DNA of 35,906 bases from an uncultured Pelagibacteraceae bacterium (GCA_902555655.1 CACDSX010000010.1:1-35906); one strand, 5' to 3'; positions 16,014 through 25,480 are shown, counted from the stretch's first letter. A program made the numbers and translations. The notes: generated by a model from the letters alone, not told the origin.

Positions 16014-16042
16014 TTTATAAAGCATTTATACAATACACGCAA
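16014..16042 (-). promoter_or_regulatory. umuDC promoter
   Basis: Read on the minus strand, TTGCGT (16042-16037) and TATAAA (16019-16014) are separated by 17 bases. Transcription would start within the LexA box, leaving a leader of about 11 bases before the umuD ATG. Spacing, match and position relative to the operator agree with an SOS-controlled promoter. Confidence 0.65.
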
Positions 16043-16066
16043 GAGGTTGTATTTTGAGTCTGTAAC

Positions 16067-16126
16067 TGAATCAAAAGTGAATCAAAACGTGAACATCAAA
16101 ACCACATTTTGTATGCTTGTGGATAA
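16067..16126 (+). repeat. Short tandem repeats and a DnaA-box-like site between umuD and the second lyase gene
   Basis: TGAATCAAAAG and TGAATCAAAAC stand in exact tandem at 16067-16088, an 11-base period. A looser copy TGAACATCAAAA follows at 16090-16101. At 16118-16126, TGTGGATAA is the reverse complement of the consensus DnaA box TTATCCACA. The repeats are on one face of the helix and could bind a regulator of the lyase gene. A replication role is not otherwise supported. Confidence 0.5.
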
Positions 16127-16157
16127 CTTCAACCAGAGATAGTTTGAATGTAATAGA

Positions 16158-16943
16158 ATGAAAAAAATTTCAGTAATTATTTTAGTAAGCCTTTTTTATT
16201 GCCATACAGCTTTTTCTGAGAAACTGCCAAACGATGTTGTATCGGGAAGTAAGTTTAAAAAAAGTTTAACTGGAAATTATTATAAAAAGTACGGAATGCA
16301 AGTTGTTGATAAAAAAGATGGTCATCCTGTACGTGCTGGTGAAAAATCAATAAGGTTTGAAGTTAGAGCTGGTGATTGTGGAAAAGATAAGGATGGAGGA
16401 TGGAATGATTGTAAGAAAGATAGAGAAAGGCATGAGTTAAGCGCAAGATACAGAGTTAGTAAAGGAGAGAGGTGGTATGCATGGTCAATTTATCTACCTG
16501 AAGATTTTATTAATGTTTATCCTGTTTCAACAATGTTAGGACAATTTCATCAAGAAAAAAAACATGTAATTTGGATGTTCAAAAATGGATCAGGTGGTTA
16601 CTGGATTGAAAATTATGTAAAGGGTTTTACTTCTGAAAAAAGATTTCTTTTATCTAAACAAGAAATGTTGGGAAAATGGAATGATATTTTGGTAAATGTA
16701 AATTGGACACACAAAGAAGATGGTTTTTTTAAAGTTTGGGTCAATAATAAATTAGCTTATGACTATAAAGGACAAACAAAATCAAAAGGTGTCAAAACAT
16801 ATTATAAGTTTGGAATTTACAGATCTTGGATAAGTAAGTATAAAAGTTATCACAAAGGAAAAGAGGTACCAACCCAAGTAGTTTATTTTGATGAAGTAAG
16901 AGCTGGAAAAACTAAAGAAAAGGTAATAGGTAATTTTAAATGA
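16158..16943 (+). CDS. Secreted polysaccharide lyase-like protein (second copy)
   Basis: A 261-residue exported protein, signal peptide ending near TAFS-E (residue 20). It shares with the gene at 13450 the blocks GHPVRAGEKSIRFEVRAG, RERHELS, WYAWSIYLPEDF, TMLGQFHQE, GGYWIENY, EMLGKWNDILVNVNWTHK, DGFFKVWVNNK and KFGIYRSW, so both belong to the same lyase-like (PF14099) family and probably arose by duplication. The Asp/Gly/Lys-rich insert after FEVRAG and the shorter linker differ. The substrate is unknown; acidic glycans are typical for the family. The next gene begins in its stop codon (ATGA overlap). It is divergent from umuD, separated by 162 bases that hold the SOS operator and tandem repeats. 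Confidence 0.75.
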   Translation: MKKISVIILVSLFYCHTAFSEKLPNDVVSGSKFKKSLTGNYYKKYGMQVVDKKDGHPVRAGEKSIRFEVRAGDCGKDKDGGWNDCKKDRERHELSARYRVSKGERWYAWSIYLPEDFINVYPVSTMLGQFHQEKKHVIWMFKNGSGGYWIENYVKGFTSEKRFLLSKQEMLGKWNDILVNVNWTHKEDGFFKVWVNNKLAYDYKGQTKSKGVKTYYKFGIYRSWISKYKSYHKGKEVPTQVVYFDEVRAGKTKEKVIGNFK

Positions 16944-17302
16944 AGAAATTAACATGTCATTGTGGTGCTATTGAAGCAGAAATTAATTTAGATGGAGATT
17001 TAGCCAAAGTAATTAAATGTAATTGTTCTATTTGTAAAAGAAAAGGAGCGATTATGTCGATGGTAAAAAATGAAGATTTTAAAATTGTAAAAGGTGAAGA
17101 TAAATTAAAACTTTATCAATTTCATTCTAAGGTTGCTAAGCATTATTTTTGCTCTAATTGTGGAATTTATACTCATCACAACCCAAGGATCAATCCAGCT
17201 ATGACAGGATTTAATGTAGGATGTATTGATGAAATAAATAGTTTTGAAATTAAAGATGTCCCCGTCAATGATGGTCAAAATCACCCTTTAGATAAAAAAT
17301 AA
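16940..17302 (+). CDS. GFA-fold (Mss4-like) zinc-binding protein
   Basis: A 120-residue protein of the glutathione-dependent-formaldehyde-activating (GFA) fold. Zinc-binding cysteines appear as C6-x-C8 in TCHCGAIE, C27/C29/C32 in KCNCSICKRKG, and C71-x2-C74 in YFCSNCGIYTHH. Family members include Gfa, which promotes formaldehyde-glutathione adduct formation in some bacteria, and centromere-protein-V-like proteins of unknown job. The enzymatic role is unproven. It overlaps the lyase gene by 4 bases. Confidence 0.83.
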   Translation: MKKLTCHCGAIEAEINLDGDLAKVIKCNCSICKRKGAIMSMVKNEDFKIVKGEDKLKLYQFHSKVAKHYFCSNCGIYTHHNPRINPAMTGFNVGCIDEINSFEIKDVPVNDGQNHPLDKK

Positions 17303-17307
17303 TTCTT

Positions 17308-18237
17308 ATGCAACATTTTAATTTATGCTTTGGAAAAGTAAAAAAAGATTGTTTTAAGTTTATTAAATCTCAAGAGACAAAAACTGATAAATTTAGAAAC
17401 AAAGAAAAAATGATAAAGTCATTTTTAATTCCATTATGCTTTTGGATTAACAGAAAATCTAATAAAAATAAGCCATTTTTTGTAGGTCTGGCAGGCGGGC
17501 AAGGTACCGGCAAAACAACAATTAGTAATTTAATTAAGATAATTTTAATTAAATACTTTAAATTAAAAGTCTTTAGAATTTCAATAGACGACTTTTATAA
17601 AACTAGAAAAGAAAGAGTAAGTTTATCAAAGCGAATTCATCCTATGCTTTTAACAAGAGGTGTTCCTGGTACCCACGATATAAATATGATGCTGAGTTTC
17701 TTTAGGAAAGTAAAAAGTAAAAATTTTAAAAGATTAAAAATTCCAAATTTTAATAAGGCGATTGATGACAGATTTAAAAAAAAAAATTGGTATAATTTGA
17801 CTGATAAGCCAGATGTTATTATTTTTGAAGGATGGTGCGTTGGTGCAAAAGCAGAAAAAAATAATTCTTTAAAGAAAATAATTAATTCAATGGAAAAAAC
17901 AAAAGATCAAAAGCAAATTTGGAGAAAATATGTTAACCAACAATTGAAATTAAAGTATAAAAACTTATATTCACAACTTAATTGTTTAATTTATTTAAAA
18001 GCAAAGAATTTTAAATTGCTTCAAAAATGGAGATTGAAACAAGAACTTAAACTTTGGTTAAATATTAAAAGAAAATCAAACTTAAAAATTATGAGTAAAG
18101 AAGATTTAATTAGCTTTATGCAAACTTATCAAAGAATTACACAAAATATGTTTAAATACATGCCAAAATATGCTTCAATTATTTTTAATTTAGATAATAC
18201 TCATCAAATAAAATCTGCAACATATAAAAGCAAATGA
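17308..18237 (+). CDS. P-loop kinase, probably D-glycerate 3-kinase
   Basis: A 309-residue cytoplasmic kinase related to phosphoribulokinase/uridine kinase. The Walker A loop is GGQGTGKTT (residues 63-71), the second acidic element is SIDDFYKTR (92-100), and HPMLLTRGVPGTHD (111-124) is characteristic of the plant-type D-glycerate 3-kinase family (GLYK), as is VIIFEGWCVGA. It would convert glycerate to 3-phosphoglycerate, returning carbon from glycolate or serine breakdown to central metabolism. Related uncharacterised kinases share these motifs, so specificity is inferred. An internal Met35 is an alternative start. The TolC-like gene begins inside its stop codon (ATGA). Confidence 0.75.
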   Translation: MQHFNLCFGKVKKDCFKFIKSQETKTDKFRNKEKMIKSFLIPLCFWINRKSNKNKPFFVGLAGGQGTGKTTISNLIKIILIKYFKLKVFRISIDDFYKTRKERVSLSKRIHPMLLTRGVPGTHDINMMLSFFRKVKSKNFKRLKIPNFNKAIDDRFKKKNWYNLTDKPDVIIFEGWCVGAKAEKNNSLKKIINSMEKTKDQKQIWRKYVNQQLKLKYKNLYSQLNCLIYLKAKNFKLLQKWRLKQELKLWLNIKRKSNLKIMSKEDLISFMQTYQRITQNMFKYMPKYASIIFNLDNTHQIKSATYKSK

Positions 18238-19529
18238 AAAAATTTTTTATAATTACACTAAGTTATTTATTTTTCCTTTCAAATGTAAGTGCTGAAACTT
18301 TTACTTCTGCTTTAAAAAAAGCTTACAACGATAACCCAGAATTAAATGCTGAAAGAGAAAATTTAAATATTTCAGAGCAAGAGCTGAATATTTCAAAAGG
18401 CTCATATCTTCCTACTGTAACTTTAAGCGGTAGTAAAAGTGAAGAAGAAACAGATAAATTAACTAAACGTGATGGATCTAATGCTTCAATTACCAATGTA
18501 GACCCAACTGTTAAATCAATAACAATTGAACAAACATTATTAGATTTTGGTAGAGGTGCAGAATTAGCGAAAAGTAAGATAGGAATAGATTTAGCAAATG
18601 CAAAACTTTTGAAAAAAGAGCAGGAAATTTTATATAAATCTATTCAGGCTTACACAGGACTAGTGGCGGCAAATGAAAAACTTAAAATTAATAAATCCAA
18701 TGTTAATTTATTAGATCGTCAAGTTGAGACAGATAGAATTAGGCTCGAGAGAGGAAATATATCTTTATCTGATGTTGCTCAATCAGAATCTTCACTAGCG
18801 GGTGCTCAAGCAAAATTGATACAGGCTGAAAATGATTTTTTAACTAGCAAACTTAATTATGAAAATGTTATTGGAAAATTAAATGATCCGGAGTTATTGG
18901 ACAAGTCTTCAATTATAGATGTTGTATTGCCAAATGAATTAAATTCTGCAATAGAAATATCAAAAAAAAGCAATCCTGACCTAATTATAGCTCAATTAGA
19001 GTATGAACAATCAAAAAAAGACACAACAAGTGCCAGATCTGATTTAGCACCATCTGCTACATTATCATTTGATAGATCAAAAACTGATGACTTAAGTGCA
19101 ACTTATGACGAAAGAGAAAAAGATACTTTAAAAGCAACAGTCACTTGGCCTTTTTTTTCTGGTGGAAAGAATATTGCCTCTTTAAGAAAAAATCAAAGTC
19201 TTGAATTACAAAAAAATTTATTACTTGATAATATGAATACAAAAAATCAAACAGATGTTGCAAGTGCTTGGTCAAATTATCAATCTAACAAAAGTCTATT
19301 GAATTCTGTTAAAGCTCAAGTTAATGCAGCTGAAATAGCAAATGAAGGAATAGTTGCTGAATATAATAGTGGGTCAGACAGAACCACATTGGAAGTCATT
19401 CAATCCAATTCGTTATTACTAAATGCTCAAATTTCACTAACTGATTCTGAAAGAAATTTCATTCTTTCAAAATTTAATCTTCTTAAATCTGTTGGATTAT
19501 TGAATAGTAACTACTTAAAAATTAAGTAA
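18234..19529 (+). CDS. tolC: TolC-family outer membrane efflux/secretion protein
   Basis: A 431-residue outer-membrane protein with a signal peptide cut near SAE (residues 18-20). The two-fold repeated outer-membrane-efflux domain is visible: TFTSALKKAYNDNPELNAER begins the first half, and LNSAIEISKKSNPDLIIAQL the second, each followed by long coiled helices rich in A, S, N and Q. The length fits TolC. It would form the outer-membrane channel for type I secretion or multidrug efflux. No inner-membrane pump or adaptor lies beside it, so it probably serves systems encoded elsewhere. It overlaps the kinase gene by 4 bases. Confidence 0.9.
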   Translation: MKKFFIITLSYLFFLSNVSAETFTSALKKAYNDNPELNAERENLNISEQELNISKGSYLPTVTLSGSKSEEETDKLTKRDGSNASITNVDPTVKSITIEQTLLDFGRGAELAKSKIGIDLANAKLLKKEQEILYKSIQAYTGLVAANEKLKINKSNVNLLDRQVETDRIRLERGNISLSDVAQSESSLAGAQAKLIQAENDFLTSKLNYENVIGKLNDPELLDKSSIIDVVLPNELNSAIEISKKSNPDLIIAQLEYEQSKKDTTSARSDLAPSATLSFDRSKTDDLSATYDEREKDTLKATVTWPFFSGGKNIASLRKNQSLELQKNLLLDNMNTKNQTDVASAWSNYQSNKSLLNSVKAQVNAAEIANEGIVAEYNSGSDRTTLEVIQSNSLLLNAQISLTDSERNFILSKFNLLKSVGLLNSNYLKIK

Positions 19530-19561
19530 AATAAGGCTTTTTAAGCCATATTAATTAAATC

Positions 19562-19591
19562 TTGCAAATGAGAACAAAAGTAGTACATAAT
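19562..19591 (+). promoter_or_regulatory. recA promoter with LexA-type operator
   Basis: TTGCAA (19562-19567) and CATAAT (19586-19591) are 18 bases apart. Between them, GAAC-AAAAGTA-GTAC (19572-19586) matches the GAAC-N7-GAAC LexA direct repeat in seven of eight bases and ends on the first base of the -10 box. Aligned with the umuD operator read toward its gene, 14 of 17 positions are identical. Confidence 0.65.
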
Positions 19592-19637
19592 AATTATATG
19601 ATTCGAGTGTTAATAATTAATAAAAAAAGAGGCTTAA

Positions 19638-20786
19638 ATGACAAAAAATAATTTAAAGGTAGTTAAATCTACTAAAGATCAAGAAATGGATATTAAAGAA
19701 AAGAACAAAGCATTAGATGCTGCGATCAGCCAGATAACTGACAACTTCGGAAAAGGCTCAGTTATGAAGCTAGGTGAGAAAAGAGCTATGGATATTGAGT
19801 CAATATCTACAGGATCTTTAAGTTTAGATTTAGCTTTAGGAATAGGTGGATTACCTAAAGGAAGAATTGTAGAGGTTTATGGCCCAGAGTCTTCTGGAAA
19901 AACAACATTAGCATTACAAGTAGTTGCTGAAGCTCAAAAGGCTGGTGGCATTTGTGCCTTTGTTGATGCAGAGCATGCGTTAGACCCAGTTTATGCAAAA
20001 AAATTAGGTGTGAACACTGAAGAGCTTTTAATTTCTCAGCCAGACGCGGGTGAACAAGCTTTAGAAATAGCTGATACGCTAGTAAAATCAGGGTCTATTT
20101 CAGTTATCGTAATTGACTCAGTTGCCGCTTTAACTCCAAAAGCTGAAATTGAAGGTGAAATGGGTGACCATCACGTAGGTCTTCAATCAAGATTAATGAG
20201 TCAGGCTTTAAGAAAATTAACTGGTTCAATTTCAAATACGAACACAATGATGATTTTCATTAACCAAATCAGAATGAAAATTGGAGTAATGTTTGGAAGT
20301 CCTGAAACTACATCAGGTGGAAATGCACTTAAGTTTTATTCATCTGTAAGAATGGACATTAGAAGAATTGGTGCCATCAAAGATAAAGATGAAATTATTG
20401 GTAACTCTACAAGAGTAAAAGTAGTTAAGAATAAAGTTGCACCACCGTTCAAAGTTGTTGAATTTGACTTGATGTATGGAAAAGGAATTAGCAAAATGGG
20501 TGAATTAGTAGACCTAGGAGCTAAAGCCGATATTATTGAAAAATCAGGAGCATGGTATGCTTATAAAGGTGAAAAAATAGGACAAGGAAGGGAAAATGCC
20601 AAAGTCTATTTAGCTCAAAACCCTCAAGTTGCTGCAGAGATTGAAATGGCAATTAGAGAAAAAGCAGGTGTGATTTCTAAAAAAATTGAGGGAAATCCAT
20701 TAAGTCCTGAAAAAATTGAAAAAGAGAAGAAAGTAGCTGAAAAAGAAGAAGCAGATAAAGAAGCTACTCCCCCTAAGAAGAACTAG
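19638..20786 (+). CDS. recA: RecA recombinase
   Basis: A 382-residue RecA that forms filaments on single-stranded DNA, drives homologous recombination, and stimulates self-cleavage of LexA and UmuD. The Walker A loop is GPESSGKT (residues 82-89), [13 protein letters not shown] carries Walker B, and the L2 loop region begins at [16 protein letters not shown]. The C-terminus ends in a highly charged Lys/Glu tail, longer than the body needs. AGAGG lies 5 bases before the ATG and supports the start. The two umuDC genes 3.6 kb away share its operator motif. A perfect hairpin follows the gene. Confidence 0.98.
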   Translation: MTKNNLKVVKSTKDQEMDIKEKNKALDAAISQITDNFGKGSVMKLGEKRAMDIESISTGSLSLDLALGIGGLPKGRIVEVYGPESSGKTTLALQVVAEAQKAGGICAFVDAEHALDPVYAKKLGVNTEELLISQPDAGEQALEIADTLVKSGSISVIVIDSVAALTPKAEIEGEMGDHHVGLQSRLMSQALRKLTGSISNTNTMMIFINQIRMKIGVMFGSPETTSGGNALKFYSSVRMDIRRIGAIKDKDEIIGNSTRVKVVKNKVAPPFKVVEFDLMYGKGISKMGELVDLGAKADIIEKSGAWYAYKGEKIGQGRENAKVYLAQNPQVAAEIEMAIREKAGVISKKIEGNPLSPEKIEKEKKVAEKEEADKEATPPKKN

Positions 20787-20809
20787 AATTAAAGGTCATC
20801 TTTAAATTA

Positions 20810-20836
20810 TAAAGGCGCTTATTTTAAGCGCCTTTA
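20810..20836 (+). terminator. Hairpin terminator after recA
   Basis: An 11-base perfect stem (20810-20820 with 20826-20836) around loop ATTTT, 23 bases after the recA stop. The T residues lie inside the stem's 3' arm and no further T tract follows, so termination may be partial or use other factors, or the hairpin may mainly protect the transcript end. Confidence 0.7.
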
Positions 20837-20852
20837 CCCCCTTAGCACCACC

Positions 20853-20880
20853 TAGACATAGAACAAAAAAGCTGTATTTT
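20853..20880 (+). promoter_or_regulatory. Candidate alaS promoter giving a near-leaderless transcript
   Basis: TAGACA (20853-20858) and TATTTT (20875-20880) are separated by 16 bases. A start site 6-7 bases downstream would coincide with the alaS ATG at 20887. No purine-rich ribosome site precedes alaS, which agrees with a leaderless mRNA but does not prove it. Confidence 0.4.
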
Positions 20881-20886
20881 AAAAAT

Positions 20887-23553
20887 ATGGCTCAAAAATC
20901 ATTAAATCAGATAAGAGAAACATTCTTAAAATACTTTGAGAAAAATGATCATAAGATCGTAGAGTCTAGTAATTTAGTTCCAAACAACGACCCAACATTG
21001 ATGTTTGCGAATTCTGGAATGGTTCAGTTTAAAAATGTATTTACTGGTTTAGAAAAAAGAGATTATCAAAGGGCAACCACCTCACAAAAATGTGTTAGAG
21101 CAGGTGGTAAACATAATGATTTAGAAAACGTTGGTTATACACCTCGACACCATACTTTCTTTGAAATGCTTGGAAACTTTTCTTTTGGAGATTATTTTAA
21201 AGAAAGAGGAATTGAGCTTGCATGGAATTTAATTACTAAAGATTTTGGTCTAGATAAAAATAGAATTTATGTAACTGTTTTTCATGAAGATGATGAAGCC
21301 TTCAATTTTTGGAAGAAAATAGCGGGTTTTAGCGATGATAGAATAATTAGAATTTCAACATCAGATAACTTTTGGTCAATGGGGGAAACAGGACCTTGTG
21401 GACCTTGTTCAGAAATATTTTATGATCACGGAGATCATTTAAAAGGTGGTTTGCCAGGAACTAAAGATCAAGATGGAGATCGTTTTATTGAAATTTGGAA
21501 CTTAGTTTTTATGCAATACGAGCAAATTTCAAAAGATAAAAGAATAGATTTACCAAAACCGTCAGTTGATACAGGTATGGGTTTAGAAAGAATAGCAGCA
21601 TTACTTCAGGGAACACATGATAATTATGAAACAGATCATTTTAAAAAATTAATTCAATCGACTTCAGATATTGTTAAAAAAAAACCAGACCAAAAAAATC
21701 TTTCAAGCTTTAGAGTTATTGCCGATCATTTAAGAGCAAGCTCATTTTTAATTGCTGAAGGAGTTTTGCCATCTAACGAGGGTAGAGGTTATGTTCTAAG
21801 AAGAATAATGAGAAGAGGTATGAGGCACTCTCATTTACTTGGATCCAAAGAACCAGTTTTTTATAACTTGTTTGAAACACTTAAAAATGAAATGTCAGGT
21901 AATTATCCAGAATTAAAAAGAGCAGAGTCTTTAATAAAAGAAACTCTTAGAATGGAAGAAGAAAAATTTTTAATACTTTTAGATCGAGGGATAAAAATTT
22001 TAAATGATGAGATATCCAAAATAGATAAAGTACTCTCTGGAGATGTTGCGTTCAAATTGTATGATACTTACGGTTTTCCTTTAGATCTTACAGAAGATAT
22101 TTTAAAAAATAAGTCTCTATCAATTGATACAAAAAAATTTCAATCTTTAATGAAAGAAAGTAAAGAGCTTGCAAAGAAAAATTGGAAAGGTTCTGGGGAT
22201 GCTGCAGTTGAGGATATTTGGTTTAGTATAAGGGATAAGTTAGGTGCTACAGAATTTTTGGGCTATGAAACAGATCAGGCTGAGGGAGTTATCCTGTCTT
22301 TACTTAAAGATAATAAAGAAATTGAAGAATTAAAATTAAATGATGAAGGAATGATTATAACAAATCAGACTCCTTTTTATGGAGAGTCAGGTGGTCAAGT
22401 TGGTGACGCAGGAGAAATTATTTCTGGAGACTTTAAGTTTGAAGTCATCGATGTTCAGAAAAAATTGGGAGATCTTTTTATTCATTATGGAAAAGTAATT
22501 AGTGGTTCAATCAAGTTGAATGAAAATGTAGAAATGAAAATAGATGAAAAAAGAAGAAATAATACAAGAGCGTATCACTCAGCTACACATTTATTACATG
22601 AATCATTAAGAAGAGTTTTAGGTACACATGTTACACAGAAAGGTTCATTAGTAGAGCCTACTAGACTAAGATTTGATTTTAGTCATATGAAGCCAATTTC
22701 GAATGATGATGTTGAAAAAATAGAAACCTTTGTTAATTCAATGGTAGCAAAGAAAACAGAGGTAAGAACTAGACTAATGACACCTGACGAAGCTGTTGAA
22801 AATGGTGCGTTAGCATTATTTGGTGAAAAATATGGCGAAGAAGTAAGAGTTCTCTCAATGGGTGATGATAATGGAAAATATTTTTCTACTGAATTATGTG
22901 GAGGAACTCATGTTAAAAATACTGGAGATATAGGTAAATTTAAAATAGTTAGCCAATCCTCGATTGCAGCAGGTGTTAGAAGAATAGAGGCCTTAAGAGA
23001 TAAACAATTAGATATTTTTTTAAAAAATAAAGAAAAATTATCAAATCTATCTTTAGAAAAAAATGATGAAGTGATTAAAGATTTATCTAAACAGATAATT
23101 GATTTGGGAGGTAAACCATCTTTAGATCATTCAGATCAAAAATTATTGATTAAAAATTTAACTAAACAGCTTGATACTTTATTAGTTAAATCAATTCTTA
23201 ATGATAAAACAAAAAATAAGATTAGCGATGAAGAAATAAAAGGAATAAAAATAAGATTTCAAAACGTTGAAGGTCTTCCATCAAAAGAATTAAGAAAATT
23301 AGTTGATGATGGTAAAAAAGAATTAAAAGATGGAATAGTTATTGTTTTTGCAAGCAAAGATGACAAGGTAGGAATTGCTGTTGGTGTAACTAGTAAATTA
23401 ACTGAAAAATACGATTCAGTTAAATTTGTTAAAATTAGCTCTGAAATTATAGGTGGTCAAGGTGGGGGAGGTAGAAAAGACTTTGCACAAGCTGGGGGTC
23501 AAAATAAGAATAAAATTGATGAAGCTTTTAAAAAACTAAGAGATTTAATTTAG
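20887..23553 (+). CDS. alaS: Alanyl-tRNA synthetase
   Basis: An 888-residue class II synthetase that charges tRNA-Ala and edits mischarged serine or glycine. Motif 1 region begins [19 protein letters not shown], followed by [20 protein letters not shown] and the class II catalytic GMGLERIA. The editing domain has [12 protein letters not shown] (about residues 565-576) and [15 protein letters not shown] (about 669-683), both with the zinc-binding His/Cys residues. The C-terminal oligomerisation domain ends with [13 protein letters not shown]. Length is normal. Its 3' end overlaps the convergent icd gene by 9 bases. Confidence 0.98.
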   Translation: MAQKSLNQIRETFLKYFEKNDHKIVESSNLVPNNDPTLMFANSGMVQFKNVFTGLEKRDYQRATTSQKCVRAGGKHNDLENVGYTPRHHTFFEMLGNFSFGDYFKERGIELAWNLITKDFGLDKNRIYVTVFHEDDEAFNFWKKIAGFSDDRIIRISTSDNFWSMGETGPCGPCSEIFYDHGDHLKGGLPGTKDQDGDRFIEIWNLVFMQYEQISKDKRIDLPKPSVDTGMGLERIAALLQGTHDNYETDHFKKLIQSTSDIVKKKPDQKNLSSFRVIADHLRASSFLIAEGVLPSNEGRGYVLRRIMRRGMRHSHLLGSKEPVFYNLFETLKNEMSGNYPELKRAESLIKETLRMEEEKFLILLDRGIKILNDEISKIDKVLSGDVAFKLYDTYGFPLDLTEDILKNKSLSIDTKKFQSLMKESKELAKKNWKGSGDAAVEDIWFSIRDKLGATEFLGYETDQAEGVILSLLKDNKEIEELKLNDEGMIITNQTPFYGESGGQVGDAGEIISGDFKFEVIDVQKKLGDLFIHYGKVISGSIKLNENVEMKIDEKRRNNTRAYHSATHLLHESLRRVLGTHVTQKGSLVEPTRLRFDFSHMKPISNDDVEKIETFVNSMVAKKTEVRTRLMTPDEAVENGALALFGEKYGEEVRVLSMGDDNGKYFSTELCGGTHVKNTGDIGKFKIVSQSSIAAGVRRIEALRDKQLDIFLKNKEKLSNLSLEKNDEVIKDLSKQIIDLGGKPSLDHSDQKLLIKNLTKQLDTLLVKSILNDKTKNKISDEEIKGIKIRFQNVEGLPSKELRKLVDDGKKELKDGIVIVFASKDDKVGIAVGVTSKLTEKYDSVKFVKISSEIIGGQGGGGRKDFAQAGGQNKNKIDEAFKKLRDLI

Positions 23554-24759
23554 TTTCTTTTTTAAATTATTGTCAATTACATCTAAAAACTGGTTTGTTG
23601 TAAGATATTTGCTTGATGGTCCTATCAAAATTGCAAGATCTTTTGTCATCGAGCCGCTTTCAACACAATTAATACAAACTTGTTCAATTGTTTTTGCAAA
23701 TTTAATTAGCTTTTCATTATTGTCTAATTTTCCTCGGTGAGCCAAACCTCGCGTCCAGGCAAATATTGAGGCTATAGGATTAGTTGAAGTTTCCTTACCT
23801 TCTTGATGCATTCTAAAGTGCCTTGTCACAGTTCCATGAGCTGCTTCTGCCTCCATTATTTTTCCATCTGGAGTTAATAATGTGCTAGTCATTAAACCAA
23901 GTGAACCATATCCTTGAGCCATTGTATCAGACTGGACATCACCATCATAATTTTTACAAGCCCAAATATATTTACCACTCCACTTCATTGCACACGCCAC
24001 CATGTCATCAATTAATCTATGTTCATAAGTAATTTTGGCTTCTTCAAATTTTTTTTTAAACTCTTTATTAAATATATCTTCAAATATATCTTTAAATCTT
24101 CCATCATATTTTTTCAAAATAGTATTCTTGGTTGATAAGTAGACTGGCCATTTTTTAATTAAGCCATAACTGAAACAAGATCTTGCAAAGTCCTCAATTG
24201 ATCTATCTAAATTGTACATTGAGAGCGCAACACCTGGACCTGTAAAATTAAAAACCTCATATTTAATTTCATCTTTACCATCTTCTGATGTCCATTTAAT
24301 TTCCATTTTTCCTTTTCCAGGAACTTTAAAATCAGTTGCTCTGTATTGATCACCAAAAGCATGTCTTCCAATTACTACGGGGTCTGACCAAGAAGGAACT
24401 AATTTTGGAATATTTGAACAAATTATTGGTTCTCTAAAAACGGTTCCTCCAATTATATTTCTTATAGTTCCATTAGGTGATCTCCACATTTTTTTTAAAT
24501 TAAATTCTTCTACTCTAGCTTCATCTGGAGTTATGGTTGCACATTTAATACCAACACCAATTTTTTTTATAGCATTAGCCGAGTCTATTGTAATTTGATC
24601 ATCCGTATTATCCCTGCTTTTCATTCCCAAATCGTAGTATTCAATACCCAGATCAAGATAAGGTAGGATTAATTTATTCTTAATAAATTCCCAGATTATT
24701 CTGGTCATTTCATCGCCATCTAACTCTACTACTGGGTTTTTAACGCTAATTTTGCTCAC
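23545..24759 (-). CDS. icd: NADP-dependent isocitrate dehydrogenase (homodimeric type)
   Basis: A 404-residue TCA-cycle enzyme that oxidises isocitrate to 2-oxoglutarate with NADP. It starts [20 protein letters not shown] and contains [20 protein letters not shown] (substrate-binding Ser and Arg), [36 protein letters not shown] (metal-binding Asp) and [15 protein letters not shown] (NADP). These mark the eukaryote-like homodimeric class common in alphaproteobacteria, not the E. coli type. It is a single gene between convergent alaS and divergent psd, with a 72-base space for both promoters. Confidence 0.97.
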   Translation of the reverse strand: MSKISVKNPVVELDGDEMTRIIWEFIKNKLILPYLDLGIEYYDLGMKSRDNTDDQITIDSANAIKKIGVGIKCATITPDEARVEEFNLKKMWRSPNGTIRNIIGGTVFREPIICSNIPKLVPSWSDPVVIGRHAFGDQYRATDFKVPGKGKMEIKWTSEDGKDEIKYEVFNFTGPGVALSMYNLDRSIEDFARSCFSYGLIKKWPVYLSTKNTILKKYDGRFKDIFEDIFNKEFKKKFEEAKITYEHRLIDDMVACAMKWSGKYIWACKNYDGDVQSDTMAQGYGSLGLMTSTLLTPDGKIMEAEAAHGTVTRHFRMHQEGKETSTNPIASIFAWTRGLAHRGKLDNNEKLIKFAKTIEQVCINCVESGSMTKDLAILIGPSSKYLTTNQFLDVIDNNLKKKLN

Positions 24760-24831
24760 TTATATTTATCTTATTAATTGAATTTCGTGATTTTATATAC
24801 ATATTAATGAAAAATTATCAAATAGAAGAAT

Positions 24832-25479
24832 ATGTTAAGTAAAATATTTCCAAAAATTCACTCAGAAGGATATAAATTTTTAGTAATAGCCGCAATCATC
24901 ACCATAGTGTTTTATAGCTTTAGTGATTTTTTAGGCTTAATAGGTTTAGTTCTAACTATTTGGGTTTATTATTTCTTTAGAGATCCTGAAAGAGTGATCA
25001 TAGAAAATGATAACTACCTTGTAAGTCCTGCAGATGGAGAAATAATAAAAGTTGAAGAAGTTGATGGTCCTAAAGAACTTGGTTTTGAAAATAGAAAATT
25101 TAAGAAGATAAGTATTTTTATGAACGTTTTTGATTGTCATGTTAACAGAACGCCTTGTGCTGGTAAAGTAGAGGAGATTTTGTATAAACCAGGAAAATTT
25201 TTTAATGCATCTCTCGATAAAGCTAGCGAAGATAATGAAAGAAATTATTATAAGATTAAAGATCTTCAAAACAATGACGTAGTTGTAGTTCAGATTGCTG
25301 GACTAGTAGCTAGAAGAATTGTTTGTGAGACAAACAAGGATCAAGATTTGAAACAAGGTGAAAGAATTGGAATGATAAGATTTGGAAGTAGAGCAGATAT
25401 ATATTATGAAAATTATGAGCCTTTAGTAAAAGTTGGACAAAAAGCTATCTCAGGAGAAACATTACTAGCTAAAAAATAG
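24832..25479 (+). CDS. psd: Phosphatidylserine decarboxylase, short form
   Basis: A 215-residue membrane-associated proenzyme that decarboxylates phosphatidylserine to phosphatidylethanolamine. An N-terminal hydrophobic segment (about residues 17-45) anchors it. SPADGEIIKVEE, FMNVFDCHVNRTPCAGKVEE and the self-cleavage site RFGSRADIY are present. The chain splits before S186, whose residue becomes the pyruvoyl group. Length fits the short Psd class found in alphaproteobacteria. pssA, which makes its substrate, begins 1 base after its stop. Confidence 0.95.
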   Translation: MLSKIFPKIHSEGYKFLVIAAIITIVFYSFSDFLGLIGLVLTIWVYYFFRDPERVIIENDNYLVSPADGEIIKVEEVDGPKELGFENRKFKKISIFMNVFDCHVNRTPCAGKVEEILYKPGKFFNASLDKASEDNERNYYKIKDLQNNDVVVVQIAGLVARRIVCETNKDQDLKQGERIGMIRFGSRADIYYENYEPLVKVGQKAISGETLLAKK

Positions 25480-25480
25480 C

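Noticed and set aside
19535-19547. GGCTT-TTT-AAGCC hairpin after tolC as a terminator
   Set aside because: Only a 5-base stem with the T residues in the loop and no T tract after it; too weak to call.
20861-20874. GAACAAAAAAGCTG upstream of alaS as a third SOS box
   Set aside because: Only the first half-site matches; the second half (CTGT) does not resemble GAAC, and alaS is not an SOS gene.
24952-25269. Minus-strand frame opposite psd
   Set aside because: Low-complexity Ile/Phe/Asn translation, antisense to a recognised enzyme, no start context.
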